Origin: Oleispira sp.
GTDB taxonomy: Bacteria; Pseudomonadota; Gammaproteobacteria; Pseudomonadales; Oceanobacteraceae
Length of the DNA: 32,229 bases
NCBI GenBank assembly: GCA_016765295.1
Contig: JAESQF010000121.1
Coordinates: 29,098-61,326 of the forward strand
Direction: 5' to 3'
Shown here: positions 16,094 to 25,394 of the stretch, piece after piece
How positions within the stretch are numbered: position 1 is the first letter of the stretch
Layout of the letters: the number at the start of each line of letters is the position of its first letter
The notes under the pieces: model-generated
What the model was told of the DNA's origin: nothing
The model's input: the letters and a program-made list of their open reading frames with translations, nothing else
The model's database searches: none
Translations under genes and position numbers: made by a program

Positions 16094-18712
16094 ATGAAAA
16101 GAATGCTAATTAATGCGACTCAAACGGAAGAGTTGCGCGTTGCCCTAGTTGATGGCCAGCGCTTGTATGATCTTGATATTGAATCTGGATCCCGTGAACA
16201 AAAGAAATCTAACATCTATAAAGGTAAGATCACTCGCATAGAGCCTAGTCTTGAAGCTGCTTTTGTAGACTTTGGCGCTGAGCGTCATGGTTTCTTGCCG
16301 CTGAAAGAAATTTCTAAAAGCTACTTCAGCAAGAACCCTGGTTCTGGCCGCGTTAACATCAAAGAAGTGATGCGCGAAGGTCAAGAAGTCATCGTTCAGG
16401 TTGATAAAGAAGAACGTGGCAATAAAGGCGCTGCATTAACCACTATGGTTAGCCTTGCAGGTCGTTATTTAGTTCTTATGCCAAACAACGCTCGCGCTGG
16501 CGGTATTTCTCGTCGCATTGAAGGTGATGAGCGTACTGAACTGCGTGAAGCCATGAAAGGCGTTACCGTTCCTGATGATATGGGCGTTATCGTTCGTACC
16601 GCAGGTATTGGTCGTACTAGCGAAGAATTGCAATGGGATTTAGATTACCTAATGCAGCTTTGGCAGGCCATCGATGGCGCTGCCGAGCGTCGCAGTGCTC
16701 CTTGCCTACTACTTCAAGAAAGCAACGTAGTTATCCGCGCTATTCGTGACTATCTACGTCAGGATATCGGCGAAGTATTGATCGACAACCAATCAGCTTA
16801 TGATGAAGCGATCAGCTTTGTTCAGCAGGTTATGCCGCAGTACGAAAACAAATTTAAACTGTACGAAGACAAGGTACCTCTTTTCAATCGCTATCAAATT
16901 GAAAGCCAGATTGAAACAGCCTTTCAACGTGAAGTTAAATTGCCTTCTGGTGGCTCGATCGTTATCGACCCTACCGAAGCTTTGGTTTCTATCGATATTA
17001 ACTCGGCCCGCGCAACCAAAGGCGCCGACATCGAAGAAACCGCAACTACGACTAACTGTGAAGCTGCAGAAGAAATTGCTCGCCAGTTGCGTTTACGTGA
17101 CATGGGTGGCTTGGTTGTTATCGATTTCATCGACATGCATTCCAACCGCAACCAACGTGAAGTCGAGACCCGTTTAAAGAACGCTCTAGAAATGGATCGC
17201 GCTCGAGTACAGGTTGGTCGTATTTCTCGCTTTGGTTTGATGGAAATGTCTCGTCAGCGTTTACGCCCTTCCCTAGGTGAAACTTCTGGCCACGTTTGCC
17301 CTCGCTGTAGCGGTACTGGCAATGTACGTGATCTTCCTTCACTTTCTCTATCAATCTTACGTTTGATTGAAGAAGAAGCGGCGAAAGAGAATACCGGTCA
17401 GATTCGTGCAGAAGTTCCACTGAACGTGGGTACTTTCTTACTGAACGAAAAACGCGAAGTTATTGCGGATATCGAAGATCGACATAATGCACACATTGTT
17501 ATTTTACCGAATCCTCACATGGATACGCCACACTACGAAGTAACTCGTTTACGCCCTGACGATACACTAATCGGTCAAGCGAGCCATGAGCAGAACTTTA
17601 ATCCTGAAATGGACTTCGGCCTAGATACTGATGCCAATAAAGAGCCAGCGAAGACTCAAGACGCAGCTGTTAAAGCTGTTGCTGCAACACGTGCTCCGGT
17701 ACCGACAAAGTCGTTCTTCAAGAAATTCTCTGAAAGCATTACGGGTCTTTTTGGTAGTGAAGAAGAAACTGAAGAAAAAGCTAAGCCTAAGACTAACAAT
17801 CGCAAGCCTAGCAGCAATCGCAATCAGCGCAGCACTCAAAGCAATCGTCGCCCTCAAAACAATCGTCGTGATGAACGCAGCAACGAACGTCCTGAGCGCA
17901 GCAACGAACGTCCTGAGCGCAGCAACGAACGTCCTGAGCGCAATGAGAAGACGAACGAGCGCAATACACGCAACAAGCCTTCTGATAGTCGTGACCGCAG
18001 TGAGCCTCGCGAGAAACCAGAGGCACGCAATACTCGTAGCCGCAACCCTAAGCGTGACAATGATAAGCGTGATGGCGAGCGTCAAAACAAAAAACCTGAA
18101 ACTCAATCTTCAAACCCTGCCGATAGCGATCAGGAGAAAGCACCACGTAGACCCCGCAACAACGGCCAACGTCGTCGCAATCGCCCTGAACGCACTCGCA
18201 CAGAGACTACAGCTTCTGAAGTGGTAGCAACTCCAGCTAATGATCAAGCTGCTAAGCCAGTCGAGGTTAAGGTTGAAACTCCTAAAGTAGAGGCTAAAGT
18301 AGAGACTAAAACTGAAGTATCCGCTGAAAAGGCAAAGCCTTGGGCTGCTCATACAGAGAAGCCTGAAGCTCCGGTAAAAGCAGAAGCCGAAGCTCCTAAA
18401 GTAGAAGTTAAAGCTGAGGCTCCTAAAGTTGAAGCTCCTAAAGTTGAAACTCCTAAAGTTGAAACTCCTAAAGCTGAAACTCCTAAAGCTGAAACTCCTA
18501 AAGTTGAAGCTCCTAAAGTTGAAGCCCCTAAAGTTGAAGCCCCTAAAGTTGAAGCCCCTACAGTTGAAGTTAAAGTTGAAGCTCCTAAAGTAGAAGTTGA
18601 AGCTCCAAAGCCAGAAGCAACGAGCCCTCGTCGTCGTCGCCAGCCAGTACGCGCTGCTAACGATCCTCGCGGAATTCGTAAACAAGCAGAAAGTGATAAC
18701 AGCGACCAGTAA
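16094..18712 (+). CDS. rne: ribonuclease E
   Basis: 872 residues. The N-terminal catalytic half has an S1 domain ([20 protein letters not shown] and onward), DNase-I-like metal ligands Asp301 ([12 protein letters not shown]) and Asp344 ([10 protein letters not shown]), and the zinc-link Cys402/Cys405 (CPRCSGTG). These sit within two residues of the E. coli positions. The C-terminal half is disordered: an Arg/Asn/Glu-rich RNA-binding stretch with a 3x7-residue repeat, then many APKVE units, then a conserved-looking tail ([11 protein letters not shown]). It cuts A/U-rich single-stranded RNA and scaffolds the degradosome. No classic PNPase or enolase site was identified. Antisense frames here are by-products of the repeats. 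Confidence 0.97.
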   Translation: MKRMLINATQTEELRVALVDGQRLYDLDIESGSREQKKSNIYKGKITRIEPSLEAAFVDFGAERHGFLPLKEISKSYFSKNPGSGRVNIKEVMREGQEVIVQVDKEERGNKGAALTTMVSLAGRYLVLMPNNARAGGISRRIEGDERTELREAMKGVTVPDDMGVIVRTAGIGRTSEELQWDLDYLMQLWQAIDGAAERRSAPCLLLQESNVVIRAIRDYLRQDIGEVLIDNQSAYDEAISFVQQVMPQYENKFKLYEDKVPLFNRYQIESQIETAFQREVKLPSGGSIVIDPTEALVSIDINSARATKGADIEETATTTNCEAAEEIARQLRLRDMGGLVVIDFIDMHSNRNQREVETRLKNALEMDRARVQVGRISRFGLMEMSRQRLRPSLGETSGHVCPRCSGTGNVRDLPSLSLSILRLIEEEAAKENTGQIRAEVPLNVGTFLLNEKREVIADIEDRHNAHIVILPNPHMDTPHYEVTRLRPDDTLIGQASHEQNFNPEMDFGLDTDANKEPAKTQDAAVKAVAATRAPVPTKSFFKKFSESITGLFGSEEETEEKAKPKTNNRKPSSNRNQRSTQSNRRPQNNRRDERSNERPERSNERPERSNERPERNEKTNERNTRNKPSDSRDRSEPREKPEARNTRSRNPKRDNDKRDGERQNKKPETQSSNPADSDQEKAPRRPRNNGQRRRNRPERTRTETTASEVVATPANDQAAKPVEVKVETPKVEAKVETKTEVSAEKAKPWAAHTEKPEAPVKAEAEAPKVEVKAEAPKVEAPKVETPKVETPKAETPKAETPKVEAPKVEAPKVEAPKVEAPTVEVKVEAPKVEVEAPKPEATSPRRRRQPVRAANDPRGIRKQAESDNSDQ
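17876..17938 (+). repeat. three exact 21-bp tandem repeats in rne
   Basis: Three identical consecutive copies of a 21-base unit beginning CGCAGCAACGAACGTCCTGA (RSNERPE) at 17876, 17897 and 17918. Exact identity at the DNA level suggests recent slippage-type expansion. The repeat encodes part of the arginine-rich RNA-binding region. Confidence 0.9.
18419..18568 (+). repeat. ten 15-bp tandem units in rne (APKVE)
   Basis: Ten uninterrupted units of the type GCTCCTAAAGTTGAA, coding A/T-P-K/T-V/A-E, with looser copies on both sides (about 18390-18610). The charged, Pro-spaced repeat should be an extended flexible linker between the RNA-binding region and the conserved C-terminal tail. Copy number is likely to vary between strains. 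Confidence 0.85.
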
Positions 18713-18723
18713 TTTCTGACTCG

Positions 18724-18780
18724 CTAACACCTTCCAAAGGATAAGCTATACTGGTTTAGGTATACAAATCCTTTGGAAGG
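18724..18780 (+). promoter_or_regulatory. promoter inside a 13-bp inverted repeat, upstream of the HDOD gene
   Basis: CCTTCCAAAGGAT (18730-18742) and ATCCTTTGGAAGG (18768-18780) are exact inverted copies with a 25-base spacer. The spacer has an inner TATAC/GTATA pairing (18747-18751/18760-18764). The right arm contains the ribosome-binding site of the next gene (GGAAGG, six bases before the ATG). TATACT (18747-18752) is also a good -10, with CTAACA (18724-18729) as a 4/6 -35 at 17 bases. A transcript starting near 18759 would lack the left arm; one reading through from rne would fold and hide the ribosome-binding site. Confidence 0.6.
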
Positions 18781-18786
18781 GATCCT

Positions 18787-19635
18787 ATGTCGCAACAACA
18801 AATAAAAGATACAGGTAGTGAGATAATACTGCCGAGCCCACCGGAAATTGTTCAAGAATTACGCTCAATTAGTGCAGATGCTAGCTCGTTAGGCACCATC
18901 ATTGCTAAAGATCCAGAACTTGCACAAGAAGTTCTCGAGACAATCAACGCCCCCTACTTTAATCTAGTCCGTAAAATATCCAGTATCGATGAAGCCGTAC
19001 GCTTTCTGGGTCAAGACAGAATAACCAAACTCACAACCGCCCGCTCATTAAGAACCGCATGTATTACCAGAAGCAGCTCTTTTTTAGAGGAGGTCTGGAG
19101 CTCATCAAACCGCGTCGCAATTGTTGCTGTTTTACTAGCAAAGGAATTAAATAAGAGCAGTGTCGAGGAGGCTTACGAACTCGGGCTTTTTCATAACATA
19201 GGCATGGCGATACTATTTAATAATTTTGACAATTATCGCTCTGTGATCCGCGCAGCCTATAAACATGAAAGCGGTGCAATTACCGCGTTTGAACTCCACC
19301 ACTTACAACAAGAGCACGCCAACATCGGCGCGGCCCTATCTAAGAAGTGGCACCTGTCTGAAAAGCTGGTTTTAATCATTAAAAATCATCACAATTTAAA
19401 ATGGATTGAGCAACAATTCAAAGAGGAAAGCGATAAGGAATTGCTTGATTTGGTTTGCATATTAAAACTAGCAGAGTTGTTTTCTCACCTATCCGGTTAT
19501 ATTGCTCAAATTCCTACTAATCATGAATGGCTAAAACTTTCAGATACCATTATGGACTACCTTGACCTTAATACGATGAAACTAGAAAAACTCAAAAGAG
19601 CCATTACAGAAAAACTTTCTGAAATAAAAATCTAA
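18787..19635 (+). CDS. HDOD-domain signalling protein
   Basis: 282 residues. LPSPPEIVQELRSISADASS followed by IIAKDPELAQEVLETINAPYF and IDEAVRFLGQDRITKLTTARS is the typical HDOD start. LGLFHNIGMAILFNN and HANIGAALSKKWHL correspond to the HD-like helices, with the metal ligands degenerate. No GGDEF, EAL or receiver domain is attached. HDOD proteins act as non-catalytic hubs in c-di-GMP, motility or stress signalling; the partner here is unknown. It lies between rne and a convergent terminator and is probably its own unit, controlled by the inverted repeat in front. Confidence 0.87.
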   Translation: MSQQQIKDTGSEIILPSPPEIVQELRSISADASSLGTIIAKDPELAQEVLETINAPYFNLVRKISSIDEAVRFLGQDRITKLTTARSLRTACITRSSSFLEEVWSSSNRVAIVAVLLAKELNKSSVEEAYELGLFHNIGMAILFNNFDNYRSVIRAAYKHESGAITAFELHHLQQEHANIGAALSKKWHLSEKLVLIIKNHHNLKWIEQQFKEESDKELLDLVCILKLAELFSHLSGYIAQIPTNHEWLKLSDTIMDYLDLNTMKLEKLKRAITEKLSEIKI

Positions 19636-19677
19636 TAGCAACAAGACAATTTATTTGAGTAGTCGCAGGCTCTAAAC

Positions 19678-19707
19678 AAAAAAGGCTGCCATATTGGCAG
19701 CCTTTTT
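19678..19707. terminator. bidirectional terminator between HDOD gene and rraA
   Basis: AAAGGCTGCC (19681-19690), loop ATATT, GGCAGCCTTT (19696-19705): a perfect 10-bp stem with A's on the left and T's on the right, so it serves both convergent transcripts. Confidence 0.9.
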
Positions 19708-19731
19708 ATTTTCATTAAGCGAAAAATACAA

Positions 19732-20223
19732 TCACGCTGGCATTGCTAATGCTTTAGGCGAAACAATAATCCCATTATTATCCGCATAGACATATTCACC
19801 AGGAATAAAAGAAACACCTCCAAACTTAACCACCACATCCACATCACCTAGGCCACGCTTATCCGTTTTCAACGGATTTGTCGCTAGCGCTTGAACACCC
19901 AGATCAGTTTGCATAATTATATCTACATCACGAATGCAGCCATAAATAATAAGGCCTTCCCAGCCATTGCTTACAGCTTTCTCAGCTAGCATGTCGCCCA
20001 GAAGCGCATGACGTAAAGAGCCGCCGCCATCAACCACCATGACCTTGCCAGTGCCGTCGGTACCGACTAACTCTTTAACCTTTGAATTATCTTCATGACA
20101 CTTAACAGTAACAATCTGCCCACCAAAATTATCCTTACCACCAAAGTTATTAAACATAGGCTCTACAACTTGAACCAATTCTGGGTATTCATCACATAAA
20201 TCTGGAGTAATATACTGTGTCAT
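19732..20223 (-). CDS. rraA: RraA-family protein (candidate RNase E inhibitor)
   Basis: 163 residues, the family length. [20 protein letters not shown] and [19 protein letters not shown] contain the conserved GDML and RD motifs. In E. coli RraA binds RNase E and slows it. Close relatives with the same active-site residues are 4-hydroxy-4-methyl-2-oxoglutarate aldolases, so an enzymatic role cannot be excluded by sequence. It is downstream of the ppsA-esterase pair, as in Pseudomonas, and unusually close to rne. The intergenic gap to the esterase is 47 bases, so all three minus-strand genes may be one operon. Confidence 0.88.
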   Translation of the reverse strand: MTQYITPDLCDEYPELVQVVEPMFNNFGGKDNFGGQIVTVKCHEDNSKVKELVGTDGTGKVMVVDGGGSLRHALLGDMLAEKAVSNGWEGLIIYGCIRDVDIIMQTDLGVQALATNPLKTDKRGLGDVDVVVKFGGVSFIPGEYVYADNNGIIVSPKALAMPA

Positions 20224-20270
20224 TTTCTTTTCCTAAAATTAAATAGTTAAGGGTTCGCTTTAAATAGAGA

Positions 20271-21236
20271 TTAAGCCGCAAGCGGCTTAATCTGTGCAAA
20301 CCAAGTTGTTAATTCCGGCCATACTTCTTTGGCAGCATCTTTACTGACGATCATATCGACATGGCCAAAATCCCGACAGTAACCTTCATCTTTTGATAAT
20401 AACTTGAACTGCTTATTGTCCGAACCATAAAGCTCATAAAATTTATGACAATATTTAGCTGGATCAGATTTATCTTCTTTTCCAACCATTGCGAACAAAG
20501 GGACATTAACCCCCTTCCAGCCAGTCAATAACGACACTTTGCTATTGCGGAATCGCCATCGGCCCAACAGCCCCAACCAACGCAAATATTCCTTGGCAAT
20601 ACCCGCGGGTTCGTTCTCTGGACCAATTTTTAATTTACGACCATCCATTTCCGGCCTGAAGCTAAACCAAAGCTGACCTATTGATGTTACAAATGGAATT
20701 TGCAAATACCAATGTCGGCGTACCACCTGCGCTCCTAACAACGCAATACCCGCAACTTGATCTTCAGGTAAAGTCCCCGCTGAAATAGCTGTAGAAATTA
20801 GAACCCCACCTAAAGAGTGTCCAAGCCAAATAGGCTTTAGCCCTGTTTTTTCAATAACAAATTCATTGACTGCTGGAACATCAGAACTAGCATAATGTTC
20901 TAAGCAATTATCTTTATAGCGTAGATTTCGAGGAGATAAACCATGACCACGCATTTCCATCAACCAAACATCAAACCCCGCTTCTACTAAATAACGCGCA
21001 AAACCAATCCCTTGAGAGGACAACCAAAAACCACGATTAGTAAAACTGCCATGCACCAAAACAACCGGCTGTTTGTCTTTATTAGACTGACCATAAATAC
21101 CTATATGACTTAAGGCAATCTGTACGCTAGGATCTTTATCCCGACCATGCTTTATTAAATAAACATCGTCGGTTAGATCACCAATCACATCCGCTTTCAA
21201 TAACGTTACCGGGAAAAACTCACTACTACTTTTCAT
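20271..21236 (-). CDS. alpha/beta hydrolase (esterase) coupled to ppsA
   Basis: 321 residues. The oxyanion loop is VHGSFTNRGFW. The nucleophile elbow LGHSLGG holds Ser141; His292 (DFGHVDM) is the likely base and the Asp in GKEDKSDP a likely acid. MRGHGLSPRN is a conserved hydrolase turn. No signal peptide is seen. The ATG overlaps the ppsA stop (TAATG). A hydrolase at this place between ppsA and rraA is also found in Pseudomonas, so a conserved but undefined link is likely. The substrate is unknown. Confidence 0.85.
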   Translation of the reverse strand: MKSSSEFFPVTLLKADVIGDLTDDVYLIKHGRDKDPSVQIALSHIGIYGQSNKDKQPVVLVHGSFTNRGFWLSSQGIGFARYLVEAGFDVWLMEMRGHGLSPRNLRYKDNCLEHYASSDVPAVNEFVIEKTGLKPIWLGHSLGGVLISTAISAGTLPEDQVAGIALLGAQVVRRHWYLQIPFVTSIGQLWFSFRPEMDGRKLKIGPENEPAGIAKEYLRWLGLLGRWRFRNSKVSLLTGWKGVNVPLFAMVGKEDKSDPAKYCHKFYELYGSDNKQFKLLSKDEGYCRDFGHVDMIVSKDAAKEVWPELTTWFAQIKPLAA

Positions 21237-23605
21237 TAATTAGTTTTATCCGCTAAAAAGAACCAAGTATCTAAAACTGAATCCGGGTTCAATGAAACAC
21301 TATCAATACCCTGTTCCATTAACCATTTAGCAAAATCCGGGTAATCTGATGGGCCTTGCCCACAGATACCAACGTATTTATTTGCTTTTTTACAGGCCTG
21401 AATTGCATTCATTAGTAATATTTTAATTGCCTCATTACGCTCATCAAAAAGATGCGCAACAATACCGGAATCTCTATCTAACCCCAAGGTAAGCTGGGTT
21501 AAATCATTCGAACCTATAGAGAAACCATCAAAGTGCTCTAGAAATTGCTCAGCCAAAATAGCATTAGCCGGTAGCTCGCACATCATAATTAAACGTAAGC
21601 CATTCTCGCCTCGAACAAGGCCATTCTCAGCCAACAACTCAACAACCTGACGAGCTTCATCGACGGTACGAACGAATGGAACCATGATTTCTACATTGGT
21701 AAAACCCATTTCATCTCGGACTTTTTTCATGGCACGACATTCTAATTCAAAGCAATCACGAAACTGATCTGAGATATAACGAGATGCACCGCGAAAACCC
21801 AGCATTGGATTTTCTTCTTCAGGCTCATATAAGCGGCCGCCAATTAGATTAGCGTATTCGTTCGATTTGAAATCTGAAAGGCGAACAATTACCTTCTTTC
21901 CATAAAAAGCAGCAGCAAGGGTTGAGATACCCTCAACCAACTTATCAACATAAAAATCAACTGGACTGGCATAGCCCGAGATACGGCGTTCAACAGTAAA
22001 TTTAACTTCTTCAGGTAGCGTATCGAAATTTAACAACGCCTTAGGATGAACACCGATCATACGATTGATAATAAATTCTAATCGAGCTAAACCAATACCC
22101 GCATTGGGTAAAGACTGAAAATCAAAAGCGCGATCTGGATTCCCTACATTCATCATGACATTGAAGGGCAAGTCTGGCATTGATTCAACAGAGTTTGTTT
22201 TAATATCAAAAGATAAGCCCCCTTGATAAACAAATCCGGTATCCCCTTCTGCACAAGAAACGGTAATTTCTTGCCCCTCTTGCAATACTCGGGTTGCATC
22301 TTCACAACCAACAATCGCAGGAATTCCCAATTCACGAGCAATAATTGCAGCATGACAGGTACGGCCACCACGATTGGTCACAATCGCTGCTGAACGCTTC
22401 ATTACCGGTTCCCAATCTGGGTCCGTCATATCTGCGACGAGCACATCACCAGGCTTCACCCGATCCATGTCGGCAATGCTTTTAATAATGCGGACCTTAC
22501 CTTTGCCAATTCGATGCCCTATGCTGCGGCCCTCGACCAAAACCTTTCCGGTTTCTTTTAGCAGATAACGTTCCATTACATTTTTATTAGTACGACTTTG
22601 AACCGTCTCAGGGCGAGCCTGAACAATATACAACTTGCCATCGTCTGCATCTTTAGCCCATTCGATGTCCATGGCGCACTTATAATGCTGTTCAATAATC
22701 ATTGCTTGTCGCGCAAGCTCAGTTACTTCGGCATCATTGATTGAGAATAAACGGCGCTCGCTACGATCAACACGCTGAGTGACGACAGATTTTCCGGCAA
22801 TAGCTTCTTCGCCATAAACCATCTTAAGCGCTTTAGCACCTAGATTTCGTCGCAGAATCGCAGGTCGACCTTCGCTTAATGTTTGCTTATGCACATAAAA
22901 CTCATCAGGATTTACTGCACCCTGAACAATTGCTTCTCCCAAGCCATATGATGAGGTGATGAAAACCACGCCTTCGAAACCCGATTCTGTATCTATGGTA
23001 AACATTACACCGGAAGAGGCTGTTTCACTGCGCACCATGCGCTGAATACCCACAGACAGAGCAACTTTATTATGGTCAAAACTATTATGATCACGATACG
23101 AAATGGCACGATCATTAAACAACGAAGCAAAAACATCCTTCATTGCATCAAAGACTGCATCAATGCCAATAATGTTCAAATGGGTTTCTTGCTGCCCGGC
23201 AAAAGAAGCATTAGGCAAGTCCTCAGCAGTCGCCGAAGAGCGAACGGCAACCGCTAAATTGAGATCACCGTCTTGTAATTCAGAAAAATACTCACGCACA
23301 TCTGCTGCTAAATCTTTAGGAAATGGGGCCTCTAAAATCCACTGGCGAATTTCAGCACCGGCACTGGTTAATGCACCAATATCCTCAACATCAAGACCCG
23401 ATAAACGCTGATTAATTTTTTCAGCCAACCCCTGAAAAGATAAAAATTTCACATAGGCTTCTGCGGTCGTCGCAAAGCCATTCGGCACCAACACCTGCAA
23501 AGCGGATAAATTACTAATCATCTCACCGAGAGACGCGTTCTTCCCCCCAACTTTATCTACATCATTGATCGATACTTGATCAAACCAAAGCGTATTTTGT
23601 GTCAA
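21236..23605 (-). CDS. ppsA: phosphoenolpyruvate synthase
   Basis: 789 residues from the preferred TTG at 23605 ([12 protein letters not shown]). AGGAG lies seven bases before it. The frame runs on to 23683 but that extension lacks similarity and overlaps the divergent ppsR promoter. The ATP-grasp part starts at [11 protein letters not shown]. The phosphohistidine is His418 in [17 protein letters not shown] (E. coli His421). The PEP/pyruvate barrel ends with [14 protein letters not shown]. Reaction: pyruvate + ATP + H2O to PEP + AMP + Pi, for gluconeogenesis from C3 substrates. Divergent ppsR encodes its regulator. Confidence 0.95.
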   Translation of the reverse strand: MTQNTLWFDQVSINDVDKVGGKNASLGEMISNLSALQVLVPNGFATTAEAYVKFLSFQGLAEKINQRLSGLDVEDIGALTSAGAEIRQWILEAPFPKDLAADVREYFSELQDGDLNLAVAVRSSATAEDLPNASFAGQQETHLNIIGIDAVFDAMKDVFASLFNDRAISYRDHNSFDHNKVALSVGIQRMVRSETASSGVMFTIDTESGFEGVVFITSSYGLGEAIVQGAVNPDEFYVHKQTLSEGRPAILRRNLGAKALKMVYGEEAIAGKSVVTQRVDRSERRLFSINDAEVTELARQAMIIEQHYKCAMDIEWAKDADDGKLYIVQARPETVQSRTNKNVMERYLLKETGKVLVEGRSIGHRIGKGKVRIIKSIADMDRVKPGDVLVADMTDPDWEPVMKRSAAIVTNRGGRTCHAAIIARELGIPAIVGCEDATRVLQEGQEITVSCAEGDTGFVYQGGLSFDIKTNSVESMPDLPFNVMMNVGNPDRAFDFQSLPNAGIGLARLEFIINRMIGVHPKALLNFDTLPEEVKFTVERRISGYASPVDFYVDKLVEGISTLAAAFYGKKVIVRLSDFKSNEYANLIGGRLYEPEEENPMLGFRGASRYISDQFRDCFELECRAMKKVRDEMGFTNVEIMVPFVRTVDEARQVVELLAENGLVRGENGLRLIMMCELPANAILAEQFLEHFDGFSIGSNDLTQLTLGLDRDSGIVAHLFDERNEAIKILLMNAIQACKKANKYVGICGQGPSDYPDFAKWLMEQGIDSVSLNPDSVLDTWFFLADKTN

Positions 23606-23692
23606 AGCCCTTCTCCTATGATAAATACTGACATATATTGGCTGCTTACTAATATAATCGTGCAATCGATATTTTACCACCAAGTTGGGCTT
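23606..23692. promoter_or_regulatory. divergent ppsA/ppsR control region
   Basis: 87 bases between the two starts must hold the promoters and ribosome-binding sites of both genes. The ppsA side has AGGAGAAGGG. The ppsR side has only a weak GGGC. No clear operator palindrome was seen. Confidence 0.5.
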
Positions 23693-24511
23693 ATGAAACG
23701 TTACGCTTTTTTTATTTCAGATGGAACAGGCATTACTGCTGAAACTTTAGGCAATAGCCTACTTTCCCAATTCGAGAGCATTCAATTTGAGCGCATTACT
23801 ATGCCTTATATTGATAGTGAAGAAAAAGCCAGAACCGTCGTTAAAGAAATCAATAAGGCACAAGAAGAATCAGGTCAAACCGCCATTGTAATTGATACAA
23901 TTGTCGACAAAAACATCCGCAAAGTAATCGATGGCGCCCAAGCATTTAAAGTAGATATATTCTCTACCTTTTTATCACCACTCGAGAGCGAGCTGGGGGA
24001 GAAATCCTCTTATACAGTTGGCAAGTCACACCAAAGCGCACTAAGCGATAGTTATATTGCCCGCATCGATGCCATTAACTACGCACTCGATAACGACGAC
24101 GGAGCAAGAACACGCTATTACGACGAAGCCGATATTATTATAGTTGGGGTATCTCGTAGCGGTAAAACTCCGACTTGCTTATATATGGCTATGCAGTTTG
24201 GCATCAAGGCAGCCAACTATCCATTTACTGAAGATGATATGGAAGAACTCACCCTACCAGACTGCCTGAAAGATAAAAAAGAAAAATTATTTGGCCTGTC
24301 CATTGATCCAGATCGATTATCTGCTATCCGTAACGAAAGGCGCGCCAATAGTCGCTACGCATCATTAAAGCAGTGCTATCACGAAGTTGATGAAGTTGAG
24401 ATGTTATTCGAGAAAAACAACATCCCTTACTTAGCAACGACGGATGCCTCGGTTGAAGAAATTTCGACCCGCATAATGGCCGCCGCCAAGTTGCAGCGTC
24501 GCCTAAATTAA
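23693..24511 (+). CDS. ppsR: PEP synthase regulatory kinase/phosphorylase
   Basis: 272 residues from the ATG at 23693 ([20 protein letters not shown]), which matches the family N terminus. The upstream extension to 23576 is not conserved. The P-loop GVSRSGKT spans residues 152-159. This DUF299 family inactivates PEP synthase by ADP-dependent phosphorylation of a Thr next to the catalytic His and reactivates it by Pi-dependent removal. Here that Thr is in RTCHAA of ppsA. The stop lies in the first copy of a 16-bp tandem duplication. Confidence 0.95.
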   Translation: MKRYAFFISDGTGITAETLGNSLLSQFESIQFERITMPYIDSEEKARTVVKEINKAQEESGQTAIVIDTIVDKNIRKVIDGAQAFKVDIFSTFLSPLESELGEKSSYTVGKSHQSALSDSYIARIDAINYALDNDDGARTRYYDEADIIIVGVSRSGKTPTCLYMAMQFGIKAANYPFTEDDMEELTLPDCLKDKKEKLFGLSIDPDRLSAIRNERRANSRYASLKQCYHEVDEVEMLFEKNNIPYLATTDASVEEISTRIMAAAKLQRRLN

Positions 24512-24530
24512 GTGACGCCTAAATTAAGTG
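24500..24530. repeat. 16-bp tandem duplication across convergent stop codons
   Basis: CGCCTAAATTAAGTGA (24500-24515) is followed at once by CGCCTAAATTAAGTG (24516-24530). The first copy carries the ppsR stop (TAA) and the second the stop of the minus-strand hydrolase (TAG). Without the duplication both genes would overlap in the same bases. Confidence 0.9.
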
Positions 24531-25394
24531 TTGGTTAAACAATTGCGCCACCGCTTTTGGCCGAACATAAACCAAGCTATGATCAATATTAGCAATAGTT
24601 TCTATCTGCCAAGCTGGTTGCACCTCCCTGATTTTTTTCTGCGCCTGAAATAATCCAGGACTTGATAACCCGCCTACTATTCCAACCCCAGGCGGGATAG
24701 CCTTCAACAATGCCTGCAGCTTAGGCTCATCAAGATGTTTGGCATACTCAGAGACCGCAGCTAAAGCATTAGCAAATCCATAAGGACGTTGCTGTAAGCG
24801 CTGAACTGCCATTGAGTCTATTTGATCGCTGCGTTTACGCTTGGGTGATACCAAATTTAGAAAATCAAGAAAGTGTTGCGGATTATCGGGATCCGATTTT
24901 ATATTGGCAGAGATAGGCGTGAATGCGTTACGGAAAAGCAATGCCGCTTGCAGGGATTGATCGCTAAACAAAGCGGGTTCAATTAAGCACATTTTATTAA
25001 TAGTAAAATCTGGTGGGGATTCTTTATTAAGCTCCAAAGCCATCAACCCACCCAGCGAATACCCGGCTAGATCAAAGTCTGACCATTGATGATGATGCAA
25101 TAATGAAAATAAGGTTTTACAGATATCTTCGATAGAGAATCCCTGACGATCCTCCAAATCAAAAAAACTATCACCCATGCCCAATAAATCAGGTACAAGT
25201 ATTTCATCCCAGTGCTCTAAATAATTTACAATAAAAGTCCAAGTCAACTCTCCTGCTACTCCTGCGCCATGCAGCAATAATAAAGATTTCTTTTTGGCTT
25301 GTTGTGCAATATTTGTTTCTGAGGCTTTCTTTTGAAATAAGGTATACGCCAGCTTAGAGCCCGCCACTTCAAGCATTAGCCGCTGTTTAATCAC
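24519..25394 (-). CDS. alpha/beta hydrolase at the end of the surface cluster
   Basis: 291 residues. HGAG (residues 42-45) is the oxyanion loop and LAGYSLGG carries Ser113; His272 (NIDHSLV) is the probable base. The start is a GTG at 25394 that overlaps the preceding gene's stop by eight bases, preceded by AGGT. An ATG six codons later (MLEVAGSKLAYTLF) is also possible. There is no signal peptide. Coupling suggests it belongs to the surface operon, but an unrelated metabolic esterase is possible. Confidence 0.8.
   Translation of the reverse strand: MIKQRLMLEVAGSKLAYTLFQKKASETNIAQQAKKKSLLLLHGAGVAGELTWTFIVNYLEHWDEILVPDLLGMGDSFFDLEDRQGFSIEDICKTLFSLLHHHQWSDFDLAGYSLGGLMALELNKESPPDFTINKMCLIEPALFSDQSLQAALLFRNAFTPISANIKSDPDNPQHFLDFLNLVSPKRKRSDQIDSMAVQRLQQRPYGFANALAAVSEYAKHLDEPKLQALLKAIPPGVGIVGGLSSPGLFQAQKKIREVQPAWQIETIANIDHSLVYVRPKAVAQLFNQHLI

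Noticed and set aside
18390-18610. Regular short repeats suggesting a CRISPR-like array.
   Set aside because: Units are contiguous, in frame with rne and lack unique spacers.
17621-18730. Long antisense open frames opposite rne (161 and 206 residues).
   Set aside because: They mirror the tandem repeats in the rne C-terminal coding region and have low-complexity products with no family features.
18730-18780. Terminal inverted repeats of a small mobile element.
   Set aside because: The total length is 51 bases with no target-site duplication seen, and its fit to promoter and ribosome-binding site favours regulation.
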